A stretch of 45,927 nucleotides of DNA from Patescibacteria group bacterium (GCA_018970465.1 JAGWWI010000004.1:1-45927); one strand, 5' to 3'. Shown: positions 37,740 through 45,747, counted from the stretch's first letter. Notes: generated from the letters alone by a model not told the origin. Program-made: numbers and translations.

Positions 37740-39151
37740 GCGAGCGGCACGAACGCCGGGGGGAACGCGCCGATCGTATACGCCGCGCCTGGGAGCGCGG
37801 CGAATGCGCGCGCCAGGAGGATCAGGCATTCGGCAGCAAGGTACGCGGGCACTCCCGCGATGAACGCGAGCGCAGGCCAAAGAGCGCCCGCTGAAGCGCC
37901 CACGACGCCGGCGACGAACGCCGCGCCCATCGCGAGCGGCACAACGGGCGCAGCGAGGAGGTTCGCGGGGATCGCGACGAGCGAGAGATTCCCCGTCTCG
38001 TAGAGAAGGAGCGGGAGGACGGCGAGCTGCGCCGCCACCGTCGTCGCGAGAGCGTCTTGCCAGAACGGGCTTCCGAGCCAGGCGAGGCGCGTCTCGATCC
38101 GCGGCGCGATCCAGATAAGGCCCGCCGTCGCCGCGACCGAGAGCTCGAAGGACGGATCGTAGAGCAGGAGAAGCGGGTTCGCGAGGAGCATGATGAGCAC
38201 GGTCGCCGCGAGCGCCCGCGCGGCTGCATAGCTCCGGCCGGTCGCGCGGGCGTAGAGCGCGAAGAGGGCCATCAACGCGGCGCGAAGCGCCGTGGCCGAG
38301 AAGCCGGCGACGCCGACGAACGCGAGGAGCGCGAGCGCCCCGGCGGGCGCTGCTTGCCGCCGGGGTACCCGCAAGAACGCGAGCGCGGCCATGACCCACT
38401 CGGCGACGACCATCACGTTGTAGCCCGATAGGACGACGATCTGCACGAGGCCCGTCCGCGTGAACGCGTCTTGGAGCTCGGTGCCGAGCCCGCTTTTGCC
38501 GCCCACGACGATCCCGCCCGCAAGCGAGGCGGCAGGCTCGGGCAGGGCGCGATCGAGCCCGGCAAGAAACCAGTGCTTCACCCGCGCCAAGGCGGCCGGG
38601 AGCGACCACCAGGGCGCCTCCCGCTCGACACGGACGGATCCGTATTCGACGAGCGCGGTCACGCCGCGCGCGGCGAGGTACTCGTCATACGCGAAGACAC
38701 GCCCGTTGTCGCCCGCGAACGGCTGCGGCAGGAGGAGCGTGCCGGTGACGCGCGCGCGGTCGCCGACGGCGACCGCGCTTGTTCGCGGCACCACCGCGAG
38801 CACGGTCGCGTGCGCGCTACCCTTCCCCACCGTGACCGGGATGCGCGCGGAGGCGTCGCGCAGATCCGGGTCGCCCGTAACGACGCCTTCGTATGCGACG
38901 CGCTGGCGCACGTCAGGCGCGAAGGCGGCAGGGAGCCCCGCGTGCACGAATGCGGCGCGGGCGACGCCGAGCGCCGCCGCGATGAGACAGAGGGCAGCGA
39001 GGAGATACGTGCGCCGCGGCGCGAAGCGCCACGCCCCGAGCACAAGCGCCGCGAGGAGAAGCGCGAACAGTGCGACCGATAGCCCGCCCATACGCGATGC
39101 GAGCGCGATACCGAGAGCAACGCCGGAGGCGCTGGCGGCGAGCGGGCCCAT
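37622..39151 (-). CDS. comEC: ComEC/Rec2-type DNA uptake channel
   Basis: 509 residues. A DUF4131-like N-terminal region with two to three helices and an OB-like beta segment (RVAYEGVVTGDPDLRDASAR) precedes the competence domain: LSGYNVMVVAEWVMAAL, a helix around LRAALMALFALYARATGRS and LLLYETGNLSLVAIPANLLA. It forms the channel that takes single-stranded DNA across the membrane in natural transformation. The C-terminal MBL domain is not fused. The last ~39 codons run antisense into sodB and look non-conserved. It follows rnhA on the same strand. Confidence 0.88.
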   Translation of the reverse strand: MGPLAASASGVALGIALASRMGGLSVALFALLLAALVLGAWRFAPRRTYLLAALCLIAAALGVARAAFVHAGLPAAFAPDVRQRVAYEGVVTGDPDLRDASARIPVTVGKGSAHATVLAVVPRTSAVAVGDRARVTGTLLLPQPFAGDNGRVFAYDEYLAARGVTALVEYGSVRVEREAPWWSLPAALARVKHWFLAGLDRALPEPAASLAGGIVVGGKSGLGTELQDAFTRTGLVQIVVLSGYNVMVVAEWVMAALAFLRVPRRQAAPAGALALLAFVGVAGFSATALRAALMALFALYARATGRSYAAARALAATVLIMLLANPLLLLYDPSFELSVAATAGLIWIAPRIETRLAWLGSPFWQDALATTVAAQLAVLPLLLYETGNLSLVAIPANLLAAPVVPLAMGAAFVAGVVGASAGALWPALAFIAGVPAYLAAECLILLARAFAALPGAAYTIGAFPPAFVPLAYAALAIALSKRASTTGHLRFAKKASIYLGLSAGRRSTM

Positions 39152-39158
39152 GCACTCT

Positions 39159-39164
39159 AGGCTA
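39159..39164 (-). promoter_or_regulatory. -10-like element (TAGCCT) of comEC
   Basis: Ends seven bases before the ATG at 39151, between the rnhA stop and comEC. Confidence 0.35.
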
Positions 39165-39168
39165 GCAC

Positions 39169-39588
39169 CTAGCTCCCGCGGTCCATCGCCTCGTTCGCGA
39201 GGGCGTCGGCGTCTTTATTCTGCTCGCGCGGGACGTGGGTGAAGGTGACAGTGCCAAAGGCGGCTATCGCCTGCGCGAGGCGGGCCTGCTGCGCCTTCAT
39301 GTCCGGGTGCTTCACCTTCCACTCCCCCTGCATCTGGCGGACGACGAGCATGCTATCCATCTTGACCTCGACGGCCGTGTCCGTGCGCTCCGCCGGCGGG
39401 ACGAGCTCGGCGAGCGTCTCGAAGGCGCGGATCACTGCCTCGTACTCCGCATAGTTATTGGTCTGGCGGCCGAGGAACGCCGAAACCGCCCCCGCAGCGT
39501 TCCCGAGCTCGTCGCGGATGAGAGCGCCGGCACCAGCGAGGCCCGGATTCCCCCGCGCGCCGCCGTCGGCGTGAATCGTGTAGCGCAT
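39169..39588 (-). CDS. rnhA: Ribonuclease HI family protein
   Basis: 139 residues from the ATG at 39588 (MRYTIHADGGARGNPGLAGAG); the track's longer start lies antisense to recJ. Active-site pattern: Asp in HADGGARGNPG, Glu in NNYAEYEAVIRA, Asp in VKMDSMLVVRQMQGE, final Asp in EQNKDADALANEA. It cleaves RNA in RNA-DNA hybrids. The -10 overlaps the recJ stop codon upstream. Confidence 0.9.
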   Translation of the reverse strand: MRYTIHADGGARGNPGLAGAGALIRDELGNAAGAVSAFLGRQTNNYAEYEAVIRAFETLAELVPPAERTDTAVEVKMDSMLVVRQMQGEWKVKHPDMKAQQARLAQAIAAFGTVTFTHVPREQNKDADALANEAMDRGS

Positions 39589-39594
39589 GTGCCT

Positions 39595-39600
39595 ACTATA
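39595..39600 (-). promoter_or_regulatory. -10 element (TATAGT) of rnhA overlapping the recJ stop
   Basis: Ends six bases before the rnhA ATG; the recJ stop codon TAG (39596-39598) is part of it. Confidence 0.45.
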
Positions 39601-41314
39601 CCGCCTCGAGGCCGACGAGCCGCAGGCGCACCGGCTGTCCGCGGGTGAAGGTGTCGCGCTCAAGGTGGGCGAGGAGGTTCGCGCGGCCGCCCGCGGCGAG
39701 GGCCTCGGCGCGCTCGACAACGGCGCCCTTCGCGAAGAAGGCGACCGCTTCGAGCGGGCGCTCGCACTCGCCGCGCGCGATCGCGATCTTGAGGTGCTCG
39801 GCGTTCTTGCCGAAGCGCGAGACGCGGAGAATCTCGGCCTCTCGGATGCGGAACAAGGGCTTCTCATTGCCCATCCCGAACGGCGCGAAACGCGCGAGCT
39901 GCGCGAGCGCTTCGAGCGTCACCTCCCGAGGCGCGAGCTCCGCGTCGGCGCGCGCCGCGCCGGCGTCCGCGACGGGCGCGTCCGCGAGGCGCTCCATCGC
40001 CGCGACGAGGCGGTCTTCGAGATCAAAGACGGCTTCAGGCGATACCGTGAATCCGCCCGAGGCCGCGTGGCCGCCGAACTCGGCGAACGCGCCCTCCGCC
40101 GCGCTCATGAGCTCGAGCGCGTGTACCGGCCCCGAGCGCACCGATCCTTTGATCGTCTGCCCGCCCTCCCGCCCCCAGAGGAACACGGGCCGCCCGTACT
40201 CCTCCGCGAGGTTCCCGGCGACGAGCCCCAAGAGCGCGGGGCGCCACTCCGGGTCGCCCATCGCGATCACGCTCCGGAGCGCGCGCTCCGCGAGGCGGGC
40301 ATGTGCGGCGCGGGTGATCGCGCCCGCCTGCCCTTTGCGCGCGCGATTCGCCGCCTCGAGGCGCTTGGCGAGCTCCTCGGCCTCGCGTTCGTCGCGGGTC
40401 GTGAAGAGCTTGAGCGCGTCATAGGCGTCGCCCATCCTCGAGGCGGCGTTCACTCGCGGGGCGATCATGAAGGCGACGTCGTCTTCCGTAATCCGGCGCT
40501 GGTCGACGCGGGCAGCGCGGCAGAGCCGGCTGAATCCGAGCCGCGGCGACTTACGCATCACGATGAGTCCGTACGTGGCGATGACGCGGTTCTCCCCCGT
40601 GAGGGGCACCATGTCCGCGATCGTCGCGAGGCCCGCGAGATCGAGGAGCCACTTCTCGGAGCCCTCCGGCACGCGCGCGCGGAGCGCTGGGTCGACGGCC
40701 AAGGTCGCGACGCAGAGCTTCCACGCGAGGCCGGCGCCGCAGAGCTCTTTGAAGGGATACGGCTCGTCGGCGCGCGCCTTCGGGTCGACGAGGGCATACG
40801 CCTCGGGCAAGGTCTCGCCCGGCAGGTGGTGGTCGGTGAGGATGACGTCCATGCCAAGCTCGCGCGCGCGAGCGACCGCGGCTACGTCGGTTATCCCGGA
40901 GTCGATCGTGATGAGCACCGTCGCGCCGCGCGCCGCGAGCTTCTCGACGCCCTCTTCGTTCACGCCGTAGCCCTCGAAGTGGCGGTGCGGGATGTAGTTC
41001 TCGAAGTCGGCGCCCGCCTTCTGCAAGAAGTCGTGCATGAGAGCGCCACCTGGCGCGCCGTCCGAGTCGTAGTCGCTCCAGACGGCGACGCGCTCGCCGT
41101 CCTTGATCGCGCGGGCGAGGCGCTCGGCGGCCTTCGGCATGTCCGCCATCAGCAAGGGGTCGTGGAGGTGGAGGTCGTAGGAGGGCGCGAAGAAGCGCGC
41201 GGCCGCCTCCTTATCCGCGAGGCCGCGGCGCGCGAGCAAGGCGGCCGTGAGGTCGTCGTATTCTGCGAGTTCCGCCCGGGTCGCGGCGTCGAGCGGATCG
41301 TGGAGCGCGAACAT
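39596..41314 (-). CDS. recJ: Single-stranded-DNA-specific exonuclease RecJ
   Basis: 572 residues from the ATG at 41314 (MFALHDPLDAATRAELAEYD); the track start at 41647 is antisense to the HIT gene. DHH phosphoesterase motifs: VWSDYDSDGAPGG, IDSGITD, LTDHHLPGE, ATIADMVPLTGENR and APRVNAASRMGD; DHHA1 motif FGGHAASGGFTV; then a C-terminal OB-like domain. It degrades ssDNA 5' to 3' in recombination and mismatch repair. TACAAT lies eight bases upstream, overlapping the HIT promoter. Confidence 0.93.
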   Translation of the reverse strand: MFALHDPLDAATRAELAEYDDLTAALLARRGLADKEAAARFFAPSYDLHLHDPLLMADMPKAAERLARAIKDGERVAVWSDYDSDGAPGGALMHDFLQKAGADFENYIPHRHFEGYGVNEEGVEKLAARGATVLITIDSGITDVAAVARARELGMDVILTDHHLPGETLPEAYALVDPKARADEPYPFKELCGAGLAWKLCVATLAVDPALRARVPEGSEKWLLDLAGLATIADMVPLTGENRVIATYGLIVMRKSPRLGFSRLCRAARVDQRRITEDDVAFMIAPRVNAASRMGDAYDALKLFTTRDEREAEELAKRLEAANRARKGQAGAITRAAHARLAERALRSVIAMGDPEWRPALLGLVAGNLAEEYGRPVFLWGREGGQTIKGSVRSGPVHALELMSAAEGAFAEFGGHAASGGFTVSPEAVFDLEDRLVAAMERLADAPVADAGAARADAELAPREVTLEALAQLARFAPFGMGNEKPLFRIREAEILRVSRFGKNAEHLKIAIARGECERPLEAVAFFAKGAVVERAEALAAGGRANLLAHLERDTFTRGQPVRLRLVGLEAV

Positions 41315-41322
41315 GTCGCACC

Positions 41323-41332
41323 ATTGTATACT
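41323..41332. promoter_or_regulatory. Overlapping divergent -10 elements of recJ and the HIT gene
   Basis: ATTGTATACT reads TACAAT on the minus strand (eight bases before the recJ ATG) and TATACT on the plus strand (seven bases before the HIT ATG). The starts are only 25 bases apart, so the two promoters must exclude each other. Confidence 0.55.
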
Positions 41333-41339
41333 GCCGCCC

Positions 41340-41750
41340 ATGGATACCTGCCTTTTCTGCAAGATCGTCCGCGGCGAGATCCCCGCCCACACGGTGTACG
41401 AAGACGACGCGACGCTCGCCTTCCTCGATATCCACCCGGTCAATCCGGGCCATACGCTCGTGGTGCCGAAGAGGCACTCGTTCAACCTCCTCGATATCGA
41501 CCCGGCCGACTGGGCCGCGGTCGCCGAGTCGACGCGCCACGTTTCGAAGCTCGTCCATGACGTCCTCGCTGCCGACGGCATCAACCTGCAGATGAACAAC
41601 CGCGAGCACGCGGGCCAAGACGTCGACCACCCGCACGTGCACATCATCCCCCGCTACCGGGGCGACGGCCTCCCCCACTGGCGCGGCAAGTCCTACCAAC
41701 CCGGCGAAGCCGAAGAAATCATCGCAAAACTCCGCGCTGCGCACGCGTAG
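41340..41750 (+). CDS. HIT-family (histidine triad) nucleotide-binding protein
   Basis: 136 residues from the ATG at 41340 (MDTCLFCKIVRGEIPAHTVYE); the track's start at 41247 lies in recJ antisense. The triad is VDHPHVHIIPRY (HxHxH), preceded by FLDIHPVNPGHTLVVPKRH. Likely hydrolyses nucleoside phosphoramidates or dinucleoside polyphosphates. It keeps the N-terminal CxxC of HINT-like proteins but probably not a full zinc site. The stop is immediately adjacent to the pgk stop on the other strand. Confidence 0.92.
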   Translation: MDTCLFCKIVRGEIPAHTVYEDDATLAFLDIHPVNPGHTLVVPKRHSFNLLDIDPADWAAVAESTRHVSKLVHDVLAADGINLQMNNREHAGQDVDHPHVHIIPRYRGDGLPHWRGKSYQPGEAEEIIAKLRAAHA

Positions 41751-42914
41751 CTACAGCCCCGTCGTATTCAAAGCGGCGAGGCCGGGGAGGGTGCCTTCGG
41801 CGAGGAAGTCGAGCATCGCGCCGCCCCCCGTCGAGACGAAGGAGAAGCGCGGGATGAGCCCGAGGTTCTCGATCGAGGCGACGGTGTCGCCGCCGCCGAC
41901 GATCGAGCGGGCGCCTGAAGCGGCGACGGCGCGGGCGAGGCTGTCGGTCGCGTCGATGAAGCCCGCTTCGTAGCGGCCCAGAGGGCCGTTCCAGAGGATT
42001 GTGCGCGCCTTCCCGGCGAGGTCGGCGAGCAAGGCTTCGGTCGCGGGCCCGGCGTCGAGGATCGTCTCGTCGGCGCGGACGCCGTCCGCGCGCGCGACGC
42101 GCGCCTTCGCGCGCGCGTCGAGGTCGGCGGCCGCAGCCGCAGGCAGCGCGCGCACATCGACGGGGAGCGCGAGCTTCGGGTTCGCGAGGAGTTCACCGAG
42201 CTTCGCGGGGTCGGCCGCAGGCGAGGCGAGCGACGCGCCGATCTCCCGCCCCTCGGCCTTCAAGAAGTCGTTCGCGAGCGCCCCGCCGACGAAGACGTGG
42301 TCGTAGCGCGCGAGCAGGGTCTCGAGCACAGTCTCCTTGGTCTCGAACTTCGCGCCGCCGATGACCGCGAGCGCCGGGTGCTGCGGCGAGAGAGCCTCCG
42401 AGAGCTCGCTCACCTCCTCTTCCAAAAGGAGGCCGGCGTAGGCAGGCAGGAGGGCCGGGAGCGCCACGATCGACGCATGCTTGCGGTGGCAGGTGTCGAA
42501 GGAGTCTTGGACGAACACGTCCGCGAGGAGTGCGAGCTCTTTGGCGAATGCCGGATCGTTCGCGACTTCGCCCGGGTTGCGGCGCAAGTTCTCGAGCACG
42601 AGGACGCTCCCGCCCGAGAGAGCGCGCACCGCGTCGCGCGCCGCGGGGCCTGTCGACTCAGGGCAGAAGCTCGTGCGCGGGACGAAGCGCGCAAGCGCCT
42701 CGGCGACCGGGGCAAGGGTCTCCGTACCCTTCTCGCCGAGGTGGCTTGCGAGGACAACCTTCGCGCCATGCTCGGCAAGGAAGGTGATCGTCGGGAGCGC
42801 CTTCTTGAGCCGGTAGTCGTCGGCGACGGCGCCGTTCTCGATCGGGACGTTGAGGGGTGTCCGCACGAGGATCGGGATATTCGCGAACGCGGGGATCTGG
42901 CGAACGCTCCGCAT
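41751..42914 (-). CDS. pgk: Phosphoglycerate kinase (divergent)
   Basis: 387 residues. Family motifs: LVRTPLNVPIENG, VVLASHLGEKGTETL, VLVLENLRRNPGE, VFVQDSFDTCHRKHAS, GGAKFETKE, LWNGPLGRYEAGF, SIVGGGDTVASIE and STGGGAMLDFLAEG. It makes ATP from 1,3-bisphosphoglycerate in glycolysis. Two substrate-binding positions are unusual: the Asp of 'VR.D.NVP' is Pro, and the Arg of 'SHLGRP' is Glu. It follows tpiA by one base, forming a tpiA-pgk glycolytic pair. Confidence 0.9.
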   Translation of the reverse strand: MRSVRQIPAFANIPILVRTPLNVPIENGAVADDYRLKKALPTITFLAEHGAKVVLASHLGEKGTETLAPVAEALARFVPRTSFCPESTGPAARDAVRALSGGSVLVLENLRRNPGEVANDPAFAKELALLADVFVQDSFDTCHRKHASIVALPALLPAYAGLLLEEEVSELSEALSPQHPALAVIGGAKFETKETVLETLLARYDHVFVGGALANDFLKAEGREIGASLASPAADPAKLGELLANPKLALPVDVRALPAAAAADLDARAKARVARADGVRADETILDAGPATEALLADLAGKARTILWNGPLGRYEAGFIDATDSLARAVAASGARSIVGGGDTVASIENLGLIPRFSFVSTGGGAMLDFLAEGTLPGLAALNTTGL

Positions 42915-42915
42915 G

Positions 42916-43656
42916 CTAGGCTACGGCGCGTACGAGGGCGGCGAAGGTCTCGGGCTCGACGGAGGCGTGCCCGACAAGGAACCCCGCGACGCCTGTCTCG
43001 CCTGCCAGGGCGCGGGCGTTCTCCGGCTCGACCGAGCCGCCGTAGAGGATGGCCGCGCGTGCGGCGCTCCGCCCGGGCAGGAATTCGGCGAGCACTTTGC
43101 GCAGATAGAGCGCGGTCTCGGCGAGGTCGGCGGGGGGGATCGCGTCGGCAGCAGTCTTCCCGATCGCCCAGACAGGCTCATAGGCGATGATGACGCTCGC
43201 CGCCTCCTTCGCCGTGAGCCCGCCGAGCGCGGAGGCAAGCGATTCGCGGAGCCTCGCGAGGTAGCGGCCATCTCCGTCGCGCGCCGTCTCCCCCACGCAG
43301 AGGATGGGTACGAGCTTCTGCGCGAGCGCGTGGCGGAGCTTCTCTGCGACGACGGTGTCGGTGTCGCCTGCCGCGCGCCGCTCGGAGTGGCCGACGATCG
43401 CGTAGCGCGCGCCTGCGGCGCGCACCGAGGCCGCGGTCACCTCGCCCGTCTTCGCGCCGCCGGTCGTCGCCGATACGTCTTGCGCCGCGAAGGCGACGGG
43501 CCCCGATGCGCGCGCGAGGAGACCGAGGAAGGGCGCGGGCGGCGCGAGCACGAGCTCGACCCCGCTCGTTCGCGCGAGGCGCTTCGCCGCAGAGGCGAGC
43601 GCGGCGGCCTTCGGCACGTCTTCGACATACGCCTTCCAGTTGGCGATGATGAGCAT
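42916..43656 (-). CDS. tpiA: Triosephosphate isomerase
   Basis: 246 residues from the ATG at 43656 (MLIIANWKAYVEDVPKA). The catalytic Lys is in ANWKAY, the catalytic His in YAIVGHSERR, Glu in IIAYEPVWAIG, and the phosphate-binding loop is ILYGGSVEPENA. It interconverts DHAP and glyceraldehyde-3-phosphate. First gene of tpiA-pgk; TACGAT lies seven bases upstream and a 24-base palindrome separates it from pilB-2. Confidence 0.95.
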   Translation of the reverse strand: MLIIANWKAYVEDVPKAAALASAAKRLARTSGVELVLAPPAPFLGLLARASGPVAFAAQDVSATTGGAKTGEVTAASVRAAGARYAIVGHSERRAAGDTDTVVAEKLRHALAQKLVPILCVGETARDGDGRYLARLRESLASALGGLTAKEAASVIIAYEPVWAIGKTAADAIPPADLAETALYLRKVLAEFLPGRSAARAAILYGGSVEPENARALAGETGVAGFLVGHASVEPETFAALVRAVA

Positions 43657-43663
43657 CACCGAA

Positions 43664-43669
43664 ATCGTA
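43664..43669 (-). promoter_or_regulatory. -10 element (TACGAT) of tpiA-pgk
   Basis: Ends seven bases before the tpiA ATG; no SD. Confidence 0.45.
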
Positions 43670-43677
43670 GCATGGCG

Positions 43678-43701
43678 CCCGTGCGTCTCGAGACGCACGG
43701 G
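43678..43701. terminator. 24-base perfect palindrome between pilB-2 and tpiA
   Basis: CCCGTGCGTCTCGAGACGCACGGG starts three bases after the pilB-2 stop on the minus strand. It probably ends that transcript; no T-run follows. Confidence 0.5.
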
Positions 43702-43704
43702 GCA

Positions 43705-45432
43705 CTATCCAGAGGCCGCGCGCCGCGCTTCGTCGAGTGAGGTTGCTCCGCGTGCGGCGGCGTAGATGCCTTCCTCGAGCGCCGTGAGCGTGCCGGCGCG
43801 CTTCGCTGCCTGCTCGATCGCCGGTCGACCCTGCGCCAAGACGTCGCGCACGACGGATACGTCGAGGACCTCGTGAATGCCGATCGCCCCCGCGTATCCT
43901 CCCGCAGCGAGCGGGCGGTAGAACGCGAGTGCGTCGAGCGTGGTACCGGGCGCGACGGCACCCTCTTCTTTGAGTGCCCCTAGAACGGCCGCGAACGCCG
44001 CGTCGGGCGCGACCCCCGCGCGTTCTTCTGCCGTGAGCCGGTAGGCCTCGTTCGGCCCCGCGAGCCGACGCACCAGGCGCTCGCCAAGGATAAGACGCGT
44101 CGCAGAGGCGAGCAGTGCGGGGTCGACGCCGAGCTCTATGAGGCGCGGGAGCGCGTCCGCCGCGCAGTTGGCACGGACCGTTGCGAGTACGAGGCGGCCG
44201 GCAGCGGCCGCGCTCGCGGCGAGCGCGGCCGTCTCGGCGTCGCGGATCTCGCCGATCGCGATGATGTCCGCATCGTGCCGCACGAGCGCGCGGACCCCGT
44301 TTGCGAAGGTGAATCCGGTTGCCGGGTCGACCTGCGATTGGCTTACGCGCGCCAGCTGGTATTCGATCGGGTCCTCGATCGTGGCGATGCTGACATCCGG
44401 CGCATTGAGGACGTCAAGGAGGGTGTAGAGCGTGGTCGTCTTGCCCGATCCGGCCGGGCCGGCGATCAAGACGAGCCCGCTCGTTGCGCGCAGGGCCCGA
44501 TGGACCTGCTCGAGCCCGGCGCCGTGGAATCCGATGCTCTCGAGCGTGAAGCCCTCGCTTCCAGCCCGCAAAAGGCGCAAAACGACCTTCTCGCCGAAGG
44601 CGGTCGGGAGTACGGAGACGCAGAAGGCGGTCTGCGCCCCCTCCGCCTCCATCTTGAAGCGTCCTTCCTGGGGCAGGCGGCGTTCGTCGAGCTTGAGCGC
44701 CGCGAGCGCTTTGGTGCGCGCCGCGATCGCCGGAGCCGCGCGCTTCGGCAGGCTCATCGCGTCCCGCAGGGTGCCGCCGATTCGGTAGCGCACGACAACG
44801 TCGCTCTCTGTCGGTTCAATGTGGAGATCGGAGGCTCTCTGGGCCGCCGCGTGCCGCAAGAGCGCGTCGACGATCCGTACGGCGGCGGGATCCTCCGCCG
44901 CGCGCCGCAGCTCCTGGTCGGCAAGCGTGCCTTCTGCGCTCGCCGGCGCCGAGAGCCGGGCCACCTCAGTCGCGATGATGTCGCCGAAGGCGCTCTTGAG
45001 GAGCTGCTGGTATTGCAATAGCGCCCCGCGGAGGCTCTCGCCGTCGGCGAGACGGGGCTTCAAGGATAGGCCGGCACGCTTACTCACTGCCGCGACCGCT
45101 GCCAGATCGTCGATATCGAGGAGCGCGATCTCGAGATTCTCTCCGTCCCGCTTGTAGGCGATCGCATTATGGGCGCGCGCAATCGGCTCGGGGATCAGGG
45201 AGAGCGTCGCGGCGTCGATGCGGAAGTCCTTCAACGAGACGAAGGGGATGCCGAGCACATACGCCTGGATGCGCCGCAGCGCGTCCTCGGTCAGGGCGCC
45301 GCGCGAGACGAGCAGGTCGCCCACGGAGACGCCCTTCTTGCGCGCCTCCTCAGCGGCGTCGTCGATCTCCTTCTTCGCGACGAGGCCCGAGTCGGTGATG
45401 AACTCCTTCAACTCCCCTTCTGAAACGTGCAT
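43705..45432 (-). CDS. Second PilB/GspE-like secretion ATPase
   Basis: 575 residues. An N-terminal T2SSE-N domain (about 1-160, GDLLVSRGALTEDALRR) precedes RASDLHIEPTESDVVVRYRIG, Walker A IAGPAGSGKTTTLYTLL, Asp box IATIEDPIEYQL and Walker B ADIIAIGEIRDAETA. The His box reads ATVRANCAAD, where pilB at 18176 has STVHTNDAAG, so the conserved His is lost. No four-cysteine zinc motif. It may be a specialised paralogue for type IV pili or secretion. It is alone on its transcript, without pilus genes beside it. Confidence 0.87.
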   Translation of the reverse strand: MHVSEGELKEFITDSGLVAKKEIDDAAEEARKKGVSVGDLLVSRGALTEDALRRIQAYVLGIPFVSLKDFRIDAATLSLIPEPIARAHNAIAYKRDGENLEIALLDIDDLAAVAAVSKRAGLSLKPRLADGESLRGALLQYQQLLKSAFGDIIATEVARLSAPASAEGTLADQELRRAAEDPAAVRIVDALLRHAAAQRASDLHIEPTESDVVVRYRIGGTLRDAMSLPKRAAPAIAARTKALAALKLDERRLPQEGRFKMEAEGAQTAFCVSVLPTAFGEKVVLRLLRAGSEGFTLESIGFHGAGLEQVHRALRATSGLVLIAGPAGSGKTTTLYTLLDVLNAPDVSIATIEDPIEYQLARVSQSQVDPATGFTFANGVRALVRHDADIIAIGEIRDAETAALAASAAAAGRLVLATVRANCAADALPRLIELGVDPALLASATRLILGERLVRRLAGPNEAYRLTAEERAGVAPDAAFAAVLGALKEEGAVAPGTTLDALAFYRPLAAGGYAGAIGIHEVLDVSVVRDVLAQGRPAIEQAAKRAGTLTALEEGIYAAARGATSLDEARRAASG

Positions 45433-45439
45433 TACATGA

Positions 45440-45445
45440 AGTATA
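45440..45445 (-). promoter_or_regulatory. -10 element (TATACT) of the second PilB-like gene
   Basis: Ends seven bases before the ATG at 45432; no SD. Confidence 0.45.
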
Positions 45446-45480
45446 ACGCGTCGGAGATGAACTCCGGCGCGGTTGGCACA

Positions 45481-45735
45481 TCACTTCTCACTTTTCGGAC
45501 AAGGGAATGCGAGGTTCCCCCATCCGCCCGGAACTCGATCGGTCGCACCGCAGTTCACGCATATCTCGTCGTAGGTTGAGGCGTCGAGAGAAATGCGGGT
45601 CTCGTGGCTCGGATGCGGCCCGTGTGCGGCTGGAGCTGCACCCCGCTTTTCAAGAAGCGGCAGCACAGCTGCTTTTTCTTCGGGGGAACCAGAAAGAGCT
45701 ATGATTTTCAGTGCGTCGAGTACAGAGGTACCCAT
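45481..45735 (-). CDS. Small protein with a Cys-pair (zinc-ribbon-like) C-terminus
   Basis: 84 residues from the ATG at 45735 (MGTSVLDALKIIALSGSPEEK). A helical N-terminal half is followed by a His/Pro-rich linker (HGPHPSHE) and a C-terminal segment with ICVNCGATDR and FPCPKSEK, an incomplete zinc-ribbon pattern. The strong SD AGGAGG lies six bases upstream; the track's start at 45912 is antisense to the IS30 transposase and wrong. Function unknown. Confidence 0.6.
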   Translation of the reverse strand: MGTSVLDALKIIALSGSPEEKAAVLPLLEKRGAAPAAHGPHPSHETRISLDASTYDEICVNCGATDRVPGGWGNLAFPCPKSEK

Positions 45736-45747
45736 CTCAAACCTCCT
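45736..45747 (-). promoter_or_regulatory. Shine-Dalgarno (AGGAGG) of the small zinc-ribbon-like gene
   Basis: AGGAGG at 45742-45747 (minus strand), six bases before the ATG, decides the start. A -10-like TATACT lies near 45768-45773, giving a leader of about 30 bases. Confidence 0.6.
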
